Below are positions 1-5,576 of a DNA stretch of 6,055 bases, in pieces. The DNA comes from Ardenticatenia bacterium (GTDB lineage: Bacteria > Chloroflexota > Anaerolineae > Aggregatilineales > Ch27): NCBI GenBank assembly GCA_026983935.1, contig JALSTC010000841.1, positions 1-6,055 on the forward strand. Direction: 5' to 3'. The notes under the pieces are model-generated. The model did not search any database and was not told the DNA's origin. It worked only from the letters and a program-made list of their open reading frames with translations. How positions within the stretch are numbered: the stretch's first letter is position 1; each line of letters begins with the position of its first letter. The position numbers and the translations under genes are program-made.

Positions 1-75
1 ATGTTCGGCTTTCTAAAGATGAATGTGCTTTTGGCACTGCGGAACTACGGCAGACTGAGCGCATAAAGGCTGCAA
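1..75 (-). promoter_or_regulatory. Possible start of the rplJ (L10) leader, cut by window edge
   Basis: This non-coding stretch follows the rplA terminator on the minus strand, where bacterial gene order predicts rplJ next. Read on the minus strand it contains CTGCCGTAGTTCCGCAG, then a small GTGC-CAAAA-GCAC hairpin (29-41), and a GTTC/GAAC pairing that could close a larger stem. This loosely resembles L10 leader RNAs, which bind the L10(L12) complex and have GCCGUAGACAGCAGG-like segments. The match is imperfect and the 3' part is missing, so the identity is an inference from position plus partial similarity. Confidence 0.28.
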
Positions 76-76
76 C

Positions 77-106
77 AAAAAACCGGAGTCCTGATGGCTC
101 CGGTTT
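77..106 (-). terminator. Intrinsic terminator after rplA, possibly bidirectional
   Basis: A perfect 9-bp stem (80-88 with 98-106, core ACCGGAG/CTCCGGT) encloses a 9-nt loop. In the minus-strand direction it is followed at once by six T residues (complement of 77-82), the standard intrinsic terminator form, about 30 nt after the rplA stop. On the plus strand the stem is followed by a weaker T-rich stretch, so it could also work in reverse. It would end or attenuate the secE-nusG-rplKA transcript before the expected rplJ. Confidence 0.8.
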
Positions 107-138
107 CGGTTTTCTATTGGTATGTCGTCAGGCCGCGA

Positions 139-858
139 TCATTCGGGGGGACGCATGTCCAACGCCGCGTTGGGGTCTACGCGGATGCCCGGACTCATTG
201 TTGAGGTAAGTACCAGCCGTTTGACATATGTCCCCTTGACACTGGCCGGACGCAGGCGGCGAATAGCGTCTGTAACCGCTGCCATATTTTCCAGCAGCAT
301 CTGCTCGCTGAAGCTGGCCTTGCCGATAGGCACGTGCACATTGGCCGTGCGGTCGTTGCGGAACTCCAGGCGACCGGCGCGGGCTTCCTGAATAGCACGG
401 GGCAGGTCTTCTGGCTGGACAAGTGTTCCGGCTTTCGGGTTGGGCATCAGGCCGCGGCGGCCCAGCACTTTACCCAGACGCCCGATCTTGCGCATCATCT
501 CCGGCACAGCCAGCGCCACGTCAAAATCAACCCAGCCTTCGTTGGCGATTTTGGCGATGATCTCATCGTCGGCGACGATATCAGCCCCGGCTTCCTCGGC
601 AATGCGGGCAGCTTCACCCTCCGCAAAGACCAGGATGCGTACTTCTTTACCCAGCCCGTGCGGCAGCAGTACGGTGCTGCGAATCTGCTGCTCTGCATGG
701 CGGGGATCAACGCCCAGCCGGAAGTGCAGTTCCACTGTCTCGTCAAATTTGGCTGTGGCGATTTCCTTGAGGAGTTTGACCGCCTCTTCAGGCGAATAGA
801 GCTTGTTGCGGTCTATCCGGGATGCTGCTTCGATGTAACGCTTTCCGTGTTTTGGCAT
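139..858 (-). CDS. rplA: 50S ribosomal protein L1
   Basis: Ribosomal protein L1 builds the mobile L1 stalk of the large subunit, binds 23S rRNA helices 76-78, assists exit of deacylated tRNA, and in many bacteria represses its own mRNA. The 239-residue product has the family length and the L1 signature GRRGLMPNPKAG at about residues 133-144, flanked by the usual N-terminal MPKHGKRYIEAA. I start at the ATG at 858, not the in-frame ATG at 879. An AGGAG lies 8 nt before 858, between the two ATGs, while the upstream ATG has no ribosome binding site and sits inside the putative L1-binding RNA structure. The gene follows rplK by 56 nt and ends 33 nt before the terminator stem. No truncation or odd composition is seen. 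Confidence 0.97.
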   Translation of the reverse strand: MPKHGKRYIEAASRIDRNKLYSPEEAVKLLKEIATAKFDETVELHFRLGVDPRHAEQQIRSTVLLPHGLGKEVRILVFAEGEAARIAEEAGADIVADDEIIAKIANEGWVDFDVALAVPEMMRKIGRLGKVLGRRGLMPNPKAGTLVQPEDLPRAIQEARAGRLEFRNDRTANVHVPIGKASFSEQMLLENMAAVTDAIRRLRPASVKGTYVKRLVLTSTMSPGIRVDPNAALDMRPPE

Positions 859-871
859 TTGAGTTTCTCCT

Positions 872-905
872 GTGGTCATAGTGGGGCCTGCACAGCCCCT
901 CCCAC
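872..905 (-). promoter_or_regulatory. Putative L1-binding autoregulatory RNA element before rplA
   Basis: On the minus strand the rplK-rplA gap can fold as helix I GTGG (905-902) with CCAC (875-872), a two-base 5' loop GA, helix II GGGGC (899-895) with GCCCC (887-883), a 7-nt hairpin loop, and a 3' internal-loop strand containing TATGA. The run GTGGGAGG is identical to the L1-binding strand of E. coli 23S rRNA (GGUGGGAGGCU, as I recall it), including the GA bulge and the closing CCAC. The rplA ribosome binding site AGGAG begins at the next base (871), so bound L1 would block initiation. The fold is visible in the sequence; the regulatory role is inferred from the known L1 feedback mechanism. 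Confidence 0.65.
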
Positions 906-914
906 ATATACAGA

Positions 915-1340
915 TCAGTCTTCGATAACGACGCCCATGCTGCGGGCAGTGCCTTCGACCTGGCGCATAGCGCCTTCGATATCAATGGCATTGAGGTCTT
1001 TCATCTTGACCTCGGCAATCTCACGAACCTGCTGCCGGGTGAGCTTTCCGACCTTATCGCGGTTAGGGACGGATGATCCTTTTTCGATGCCAGCCGCGCG
1101 GCGAATCAGGAAAGCGGTGGGGGGGCTTTTCAGCTTGAAGCGGAATGAGCCATCCTGGTAGATCGTGATCTCCGCCGGGATGATGTCGCCGATCCGGCTG
1201 CTGGTTTTGGCGTTGTATTCCTTGCAGAAGGCCATCAGGTTGATGCCATGCTGGGCCAGCGCCGGCCCGATGGGCGGGGCGGGGTTGGCCTTACCGGCGG
1301 GAATCTGCAAGGTGACGACAGCTTTGACTTTCTTTGCCAT
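915..1340 (-). CDS. rplK: 50S ribosomal protein L11
   Basis: Ribosomal protein L11 binds the GTPase-associated centre of 23S rRNA with L10, where it helps elongation factors act and forms the thiostrepton site. The product is 141 residues, the standard bacterial length. It begins MAKKVKAVVTLQIPAGKANPAPPIGPALAQHG; this carries the proline-rich N-terminal domain segment where thiostrepton-resistance changes map in other bacteria. The C-terminal RNA-binding domain ends with the conserved GTARSMGVVIED. The ATG lies only 12 nt after the nusG stop, and an AGGG overlapping that stop is the likely ribosome binding site, so translation is probably coupled to nusG. It sits 56 nt before rplA. I see no deviation from the family. 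Confidence 0.97.
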   Translation of the reverse strand: MAKKVKAVVTLQIPAGKANPAPPIGPALAQHGINLMAFCKEYNAKTSSRIGDIIPAEITIYQDGSFRFKLKSPPTAFLIRRAAGIEKGSSVPNRDKVGKLTRQQVREIAEVKMKDLNAIDIEGAMRQVEGTARSMGVVIED

Positions 1341-1352
1341 GGTTATGTATCC

Positions 1353-2024
1353 CTATGCTTTCTCTACCTGCAAAAAGTCCAGTTCGACCGGAGTCTCGCG
1401 GCCAAAGAAATTGACCAGCACCCGGACTTTGTGCTTTTCCATATCCACGTTACCGACGATGCCGACAAAATCATTGAACGGCCCGTCAATAATGCGCACT
1501 TTCTGGCCTTCCTTGAAGGCGATCTTGATCTTCGGCGAGTCGGATTCCATCCGCCGCATGATCTGTGCGACCTCTTCCGGGCGGAGCGGTGTCGGCTCGT
1601 TGCCCATGCCAACGAAACCCGTCACGCCAGGTGTATTGCGTACCACATACCACGAGTCCTCGTCCATGATCATCTGAACCAGGATATAACCGGGAAAGAC
1701 GCGGCGCTCAACGGTCCGGCGCTTCCCCTCCCGCACTTCTATTTCCTCTTCCGTCGGGACGACGACATCGAAGATTTTATCCTGCATGCCCATGGTTTCG
1801 ATGCGCTGCTCGATGGCGTGGCGGACTTTGTTTTCATAGCCGCTGTAGCAATGCACGACATACCATTGACGCCCATCATCAGGCTCCGCAATGGCGACAG
1901 TGTCCCCCCCATCAGGGGGAGAATCGTCCCCACTGTCGGCAGGCGTTTGTGCGTCTATTTCGCCTTCCGGTTCCTCATCCAGGTAGATGGGTTCTGGATC
2001 GAAGTCGATTTCGTCGTGCTTCAT
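1353..2024 (-). CDS. nusG: Transcription elongation/antitermination factor NusG with acidic N-terminal tail
   Basis: NusG binds the RNA polymerase clamp, suppresses or modulates pausing, and links polymerase to Rho or to the ribosome. The NGN domain starts at about residue 53 (RQWYVVHCYSGYENKV) and contains RRVFPGYILVQM near 107-118. The C-terminal KOW domain covers roughly 165-222 (AFKEGQKVRIIDGPF to ELDFLQVEK). The product is 223 residues against 181 in E. coli. The excess is an N-terminal tail of about 50 residues with 19 Asp/Glu, many Pro/Gly and almost no basic residues, probably disordered. No strong ribosome binding site is visible before 2024, so a shorter start is possible, but the tail frame is open and uses the same codon style. 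It lies 36 nt after secE. Confidence 0.96.
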   Translation of the reverse strand: MKHDEIDFDPEPIYLDEEPEGEIDAQTPADSGDDSPPDGGDTVAIAEPDDGRQWYVVHCYSGYENKVRHAIEQRIETMGMQDKIFDVVVPTEEEIEVREGKRRTVERRVFPGYILVQMIMDEDSWYVVRNTPGVTGFVGMGNEPTPLRPEEVAQIMRRMESDSPKIKIAFKEGQKVRIIDGPFNDFVGIVGNVDMEKHKVRVLVNFFGRETPVELDFLQVEKA

Positions 2025-2060
2025 TCGCTGCTTACTTTCTACTCACGCTGTTCAGGGCTA

Positions 2061-2471
2061 TCACAGACCACTGGTGCGTCGCAGCATCACCGCGCCGCCA
2101 ATGACCACGACGACCAGTACAACTCCAAATATGACAAAGATGATCGGCGCGCTGAGGCCCAGACGAAACAGTTCACCGTACAGATAATCGATCAGGCCCA
2201 GCACAACTGCCGAAATAGCGGTGACCGCCAGCACGATCCCGGAGAGACGCAGGGTCTCCTCGCGGGTGGGCCAGGTCACTTTCTGAAGTTCCGCACGTGT
2301 ACTGGAGAAGTAATCCACCACCGGTCGGATCATGCGCGAAACAATATTTGTCCTGCCCTGATCACGGCGGGCCGGAGTGGGGCGGTCTTTGCGCGCCTTG
2401 ACTTCTTTGCGGCGGCGCTCCTGACTGCGTGTTTCCTTTTTCGTGTTTTTTGCGACCTCATCAACGGTCAT
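2061..2471 (-). CDS. secE: Preprotein translocase subunit SecE with extra C-terminal membrane segment
   Basis: SecE clamps the SecY channel in the plasma membrane and is essential for Sec export. The conserved SecE core is clear: an amphipathic region with STRAELQKVTWPTREET, followed by a membrane span (about residues 77-99, counted from the ATG chosen here). Before it is a strongly basic, probably disordered segment of about 40 residues. After it comes a second hydrophobic span near 107-128 (APIIFVIFGVVLVVVVIGGAV), ending MLRRTSGL. Single-span SecE proteins usually stop after the core span, so this tail is unusual. I chose the ATG at 2471 because GGAAGGA lies 8 nt upstream. The frame also opens at a GTG at 2549 (162 residues), but that codon abuts a 12-bp hairpin and lacks a ribosome binding site. 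Confidence 0.9.
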   Translation of the reverse strand: MTVDEVAKNTKKETRSQERRRKEVKARKDRPTPARRDQGRTNIVSRMIRPVVDYFSSTRAELQKVTWPTREETLRLSGIVLAVTAISAVVLGLIDYLYGELFRLGLSAPIIFVIFGVVLVVVVIGGAVMLRRTSGL

Positions 2472-2550
2472 GGCGGGCGTCCTTCCCTTGCTTGTCTGAG
2501 CTGTGGCCTGTGCCGGTTGTTGTTCTTCAGGCCCGGAATTACTTATCACT

Positions 2551-2580
2551 CAAGACACCGTCGCAGCGGACGGTGTCTTG
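2551..2580 (-). other. Perfect 12-bp hairpin between tRNA-Trp and secE
   Basis: The arms 2551-2562 and 2569-2580 (CAAGACACCGTC and its exact complement) enclose the 6-nt loop GCAGCG. No T tract follows on either strand, so a normal intrinsic terminator is unlikely. In the minus-strand transcript it lies about 20 nt after the tRNA-Trp 3' end and 79 nt before the chosen secE start. It could be an RNase III-type processing site separating tRNA from mRNA, an mRNA stabiliser, or a binding site for a regulator. Confidence 0.75.
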
Positions 2581-2581
2581 C

Positions 2582-2597
2582 TTCTACCTTGGTAGAA
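2582..2597 (-). repeat. Short palindrome just after the tRNA-Trp 3' end
   Basis: TTCTACC and GGTAGAA form a perfect 7-base inverted repeat around two central bases. As RNA it gives a 6-bp stem with the 4-nt loop CAAG on the minus strand. It begins 4 nt after the encoded CCA of tRNA-Trp and is followed directly by the 12-bp hairpin, making two tandem stem-loops. A role in tRNA 3' maturation is possible but inferred. Confidence 0.5.
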
Positions 2598-2600
2598 ATT

Positions 2601-2677
2601 TGGCAGGGGAGCCAGGACTCGAACCCGGAACCTACGGTTTTGGAGACCGTTGCTCTGCCAAATTGAGCTACTCCCCT
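2601..2677 (-). tRNA. trpT: tRNA-Trp(CCA), with encoded 3' CCA
   Basis: The acceptor stem AGGGGAG/CTCCCCT, a D arm with GCTC/GAGC, the anticodon stem-loop ACGGT-CTCCAAA-ACCGT and a T arm with loop TTCGAGT all fold normally. The anticodon CCA reads UGG tryptophan codons. The discriminator is G, as usual for bacterial tRNA-Trp, and CCA is encoded at 2603-2601, unlike in the three other tRNAs here. It sits between rpmG and secE, a position known from many bacteria, and is probably cut out of a polycistronic transcript. A small stem-loop with a GTGA (GNRA-type) loop lies just upstream at 2686-2699. Confidence 0.97.
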
Positions 2678-2685
2678 ACGTGAAC

Positions 2686-2699
2686 TGCCCTCACGGGCA
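2686..2699 (-). other. Small GNRA-loop hairpin between rpmG and tRNA-Trp
   Basis: On the minus strand TGCCC-GTGA-GGGCA forms a 5-bp stem with a GNRA-type tetraloop, inside the 33-nt gap between the rpmG stop and the tRNA-Trp 5' end. No T tract follows. It may stabilise the 3' end of the rpmG message after the tRNA is cut out; that role is inferred. Confidence 0.45.
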
Positions 2700-2710
2700 A
2701 ACGCGCCGCG

Positions 2711-2875
2711 TTACTTCGTTTCGCGGTAGAGTACGTGTTTGCGCACAAACGGATCGTACTTGCGCAGCTCAAGCCGCTGTGGGTCGTTACGGCGGTTTTT
2801 CTCTGTGTAGTAAATGTGTCCGCTTTCTGTGCTCTTCATGCGAACCAGAATGCGATTACCTTTTTTCTTAGCCAT
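2711..2875 (-). CDS. rpmG: 50S ribosomal protein L33 (cysteine-free form)
   Basis: L33 is a small large-subunit protein near the E site. The 54-residue product starts MAKKKGNRILVRMKSTESGH and ends KYDPFVRKHVLYRETK, collinear with E. coli L33 (KLELKKFDPVVRQHVIYKE). Both CXXC zinc-ribbon pairs of the zinc-binding form are absent: the sites read STES and DPFV, and the protein has no cysteine at all. This places it in the so-called C-minus class, which needs no zinc. The ATG at 2875 is preceded by GGAGAAGG, a good ribosome binding site. It lies between tuf and tRNA-Trp and may have its own promoter in the tuf-rpmG gap. Confidence 0.96.
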   Translation of the reverse strand: MAKKKGNRILVRMKSTESGHIYYTEKNRRNDPQRLELRKYDPFVRKHVLYRETK

Positions 2876-2898
2876 AGTGCCTTCTCCGCGTTCATTGT

Positions 2899-2935
2899 CC
2901 GGGAGGGGTATGTTATATTATACCACCCCTCCCGG
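2899..2935 (-). repeat. GC-rich palindrome in the tuf-rpmG gap
   Basis: CCGGGAGGGG (2899-2908) and CCCCTCCCGG (2926-2935) form a perfect 10-bp inverted repeat around a 17-nt AT-rich loop. The stem starts 14 nt after the tuf stop. No T tract follows on either strand, so it is not a textbook terminator, though it could slow polymerase or protect the tuf 3' end. The loop carries the extended -10 listed separately. Confidence 0.75.
2917..2925 (-). promoter_or_regulatory. Putative extended -10 promoter for rpmG-tRNA-Trp-secE
   Basis: On the minus strand TGGTATAAT is a perfect TATAAT with the extended TGn motif, placed to start RNA about 35 nt before rpmG. No good -35 hexamer is present at the usual spacing (GCGGCC with 17 nt), which an extended -10 can tolerate. 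The same nine bases occur in the tRNA promoter at 4531-4539. The element lies entirely in the loop of the GC-rich palindrome, which is unusual. Confidence 0.5.
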
Positions 2936-2949
2936 TTATGGCCGCGTGT

Positions 2950-4143
<1,194 letters not shown>

Positions 4144-4164
4144 ACCGTTTTGCTGCCTCCTGAT

Positions 4165-4183
4165 GTTGGGGCGTTGCCCGAAC
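4165..4183 (-). other. Small stem-loop just before the tuf ribosome binding site
   Basis: GTT-G-GGGC (4165-4172) can pair with GCCC-G-AAC (4176-4183) around a 3-nt loop, with one mismatch. It ends three bases upstream (in tuf direction) of the AGGAGG. The stem is short and the effect on tuf translation is speculative. The remaining tRNA-Thr to tuf gap (4144-4234) shows no convincing promoter. Confidence 0.3.
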
Positions 4184-4234
4184 AGATATGGACTTACACT
4201 CGTGATAACTGCGATGCCAGACCTGCATTAAAAA

Positions 4235-4307
4235 AGCCCACGATGGGACTTGAACCCATGACCTCGCCCTTACCAAGGGCGTGCTCTGCCAACTGAGCTA
4301 CGTGGGC
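4235..4307 (-). tRNA. tRNA-Thr(GGT)
   Basis: The acceptor stem GCCCACG/CGTGGGC, D arm GCTC/GAGC, anticodon stem-loop CGCCC-TTGGTAA-GGGCG and T arm ATGGG-TTCAAGT-CCCAT make a normal 73-nt tRNA. The anticodon GGT reads ACC and ACU. CCA is not encoded and the discriminator base is T (U73). The acceptor stem runs straight into six T residues including the discriminator (complement of 4235-4230). It is the last tRNA before tuf, 91 nt upstream of its ATG. Confidence 0.97.
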
Positions 4308-4332
4308 ATATCGCGGAACTGTTGGCATCGAG

Positions 4333-4415
4333 TGGGCCGGGCAGGACTCGAACCTGCGAAGGCTTCCGCCAGCGGGTTTACAGCCCGCCCCCTTTGCCGC
4401 TCGGGACACCGACCC
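4333..4415 (-). tRNA. tRNA-Tyr(GTA), class II with long variable arm
   Basis: The acceptor stem GGGTCGG/CCGGCCC (one G-T wobble), anticodon stem-loop GCGGG-CTGTAAA-CCCGC, a long variable arm (TGGCGGAAGCCTTC) and T arm GCAGG-TTCGAGT-CCTGC identify an 83-nt bacterial tRNA-Tyr. The anticodon GTA reads tyrosine codons UAC and UAU. The discriminator is A and CCA is not encoded. It lies between the two threonine tRNAs with spacers of 28 and 25 nt. Confidence 0.97.
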
Positions 4416-4443
4416 TTTTATGTAGTGTTAACCGGGTTTTTCA

Positions 4444-4516
4444 AGCCGACGATGGGACTTGAACCCATAACCTAGCGCTTACAAGGCGCTTGCTCTGCCG
4501 GTTGAGCTACGTCGGC
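4444..4516 (-). tRNA. tRNA-Thr(TGT)
   Basis: The acceptor stem GCCGACG/CGTCGGC, D arm GCTC/GAGC, anticodon stem-loop AGCGC-CTTGTAA-GCGCT and T arm ATGGG-TTCAAGT-CCCAT give a standard 73-nt tRNA. The anticodon TGT reads ACA and related threonine codons. The T arm is identical to that of the other tRNA-Thr, and both have discriminator T with no encoded CCA. It is the first gene of the minus-strand cluster, about 8 nt after the start point predicted for the nearer promoter. Confidence 0.97.
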
Positions 4517-4530
4517 CCATCTTGTGATGC

Positions 4531-4559
4531 ATTATACCATGAGCCGTATGCTGTTTCCA
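4531..4559 (-). promoter_or_regulatory. Promoter P2 of the tRNA-tuf operon (extended -10)
   Basis: On the minus strand TGGAAA (4559-4554, four of six matches to TTGACA) is followed after 17 nt by TATAAT (4536-4531), with TGG directly before it as an extended -10. The predicted start near 4524 leaves a leader of about 8 nt before tRNA-Thr(TGT). Confidence 0.75.
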
Positions 4560-4591
4560 GAGTGTATGAACAACCGGGGCAGGCAGGCGAA

Positions 4592-4620
4592 ATTCTAGCG
4601 AAAGGGGCAGGGTTTGTCAA
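4592..4620 (-). promoter_or_regulatory. Promoter P1 of the tRNA-tuf operon
   Basis: On the minus strand a perfect TTGACA (4620-4615) is followed after exactly 17 nt by TAGAAT (4597-4592), five of six matches to TATAAT. This is a near-consensus sigma70-type promoter about 60 nt upstream of P2 and pointing the same way. Tandem strong promoters are typical of stable-RNA and translation operons. Confidence 0.85.
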
Positions 4621-4664
4621 CGGTCGTGTTTTCGAGTTTCGCTTCGCAAGGACGTGGAAAGACG

Positions 4665-4690
4665 GTCCAATGTGCCTTGCACAGATGGAC
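4665..4690. repeat. Two-part palindrome in the divergent tRNA/FAH intergenic region
   Basis: GTCCA (4665-4669) pairs with TGGAC (4686-4690), and inside them GTGC (4672-4675) pairs with GCAC (4679-4682) around the loop CTT; short unpaired bases separate the two stems. It lies between promoter P1 and the start of the plus-strand hydrolase gene, so it could be an operator or part of a 5' leader of that gene. No regulator is identifiable. A weak -10-like TATTAT on the plus strand is at 4721-4726. Confidence 0.4.
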
Positions 4691-4769
4691 ATCGGGTAAG
4701 CCAATGAGAAGTGTGTGCGGTATTATTGTGTGGCCTGTGAACCGCCGCTAATTGAACGGAGACTGACGC

Positions 4770-5576
4770 ATGAAGTGGGTTCGTGTGGAACATGAGGGCA
4801 TGCCAGCCTTTGGCGTGCTGGAGGACGAAACGATTCATATCACATCGCTGACCTGGAGTGAAGTACTGACCGGTCGTCAGGCGGACAGTGTGGCGGAACG
4901 CCCGCTGGCCGGGGCGCGGCTGCTGGCACCTGTGGGACGTCCGGGGAAGATTGTGGCCATCGGCCTGAACTATTGGGATCACTGCCGGGAGCAAAATAAA
5001 CAGCCGCCGGAGCGCCCGCTGATCTTCACAAAGTTCACCACAGCCATCAACAACCCCGGTGATCCGATCCGATGGTCGCCAGCGCTGACGCAGAAGGTGG
5101 ATTTTGAAGCCGAATTGGCCGTCGTCATTGGCAAAGAAGCCCGCCGTGTGAATGAATCCGAGGCGCTTGATCACGTATTTGGCTATACCGTGGGCAACGA
5201 CGTGACCGCACGTGATCTTCAGTACGGCGACAAACAGTGGGTGCGCGGCAAGAGCCTGGACACTTTCTGCCCGCTGGGGCCGGTGCTGGTCACCGCCGAT
5301 GAAATTCCCGATCCGCAGCAGCTTGCCATCCGCAGCGAACTCAACGGCACGGTGATGCAGAACAGCACGACTGCCGAGATGATCTTCAACGTGGCACACC
5401 TGATCGCGTTTTGTTCGCAGGCTTTTACGTTGGAACCGGGGGACGTCATCATGACGGGCACACCGGATGGTGTGGGTGTTTTCCGCGATCCGCCGGTGTT
5501 TATGCAGGATGGCGATGTGATCACGGTTGAGATTGCAGGCATCGGGCGGTTGACCAACCGCTGCGTAACCGAGTGA
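4770..5576 (+). CDS. Fumarylacetoacetate hydrolase (FAH) family enzyme
   Basis: FAH-family enzymes are soluble, metal-dependent hydrolases, decarboxylases or isomerases acting on acylpyruvates and related 2-oxo acids, often in aromatic or sugar-acid catabolism. The 268-residue product has a short N-terminal domain (1-55) and a full FAH fold. Visible motifs are GLNYWDHCRE near 65-74 with the likely catalytic His71, metal ligands Glu113 and Glu115 in DFEAELAVVIG, Asp144 in GNDVTARDLQ, Lys161 in RGKSLDTFCPLGP, and the conserved MTGTPDGVG at 228-236. The ATG at 4770 has GGAG 8 nt upstream. It stands alone, diverges from the tRNA operon, and its stop directly abuts the stop of the convergent kinase. 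The substrate cannot be told from sequence or context: acylpyruvase, oxaloacetate decarboxylase and homoprotocatechuate-pathway isomerase are all possible. Confidence 0.93.
   Translation: MKWVRVEHEGMPAFGVLEDETIHITSLTWSEVLTGRQADSVAERPLAGARLLAPVGRPGKIVAIGLNYWDHCREQNKQPPERPLIFTKFTTAINNPGDPIRWSPALTQKVDFEAELAVVIGKEARRVNESEALDHVFGYTVGNDVTARDLQYGDKQWVRGKSLDTFCPLGPVLVTADEIPDPQQLAIRSELNGTVMQNSTTAEMIFNVAHLIAFCSQAFTLEPGDVIMTGTPDGVGVFRDPPVFMQDGDVITVEIAGIGRLTNRCVTE

Noticed and set aside
1..66. 21-codon plus-strand frame starting at the first base
   Set aside because: No upstream sequence is available to show a ribosome binding site, the peptide is not recognisable, and the place fits the leader of the next minus-strand gene better.
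859..879. Upstream in-frame ATG of rplA (adds seven residues)
   Set aside because: The AGGAG lies between this ATG and the one at 858, the added residues are not part of L1, and this ATG falls in the putative L1-binding structure.
334..1161. 275-codon plus-strand open frame opposite rplA and rplK
   Set aside because: Both opposite genes are full-length family members; the frame has no recognisable domain and crosses the rplK-rplA gap.
2472..2549. GTG start of secE (adds 26 residues)
   Set aside because: No ribosome binding site precedes it and a 12-bp hairpin sits directly before it; the ATG at 2471 has a good site. It is not fully excluded.
1248..2666. 472-codon plus-strand open frame across rplK, nusG, secE and tRNA-Trp
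   Set aside because: It crosses three conserved minus-strand genes and a tRNA, and resembles no protein I know. It is a shadow frame.
4721..4726. TATTAT as a -10 for the FAH-family gene
   Set aside because: The hexamer at the matching -35 place is poor (AAGCCA) and no extended -10 is present, so I do not list it as a promoter.
4617..5399. 260-codon minus-strand open frame opposite the FAH-family gene
   Set aside because: The plus-strand gene has all catalytic motifs and a ribosome binding site; the antisense product has no recognisable features and would cover promoter P1.
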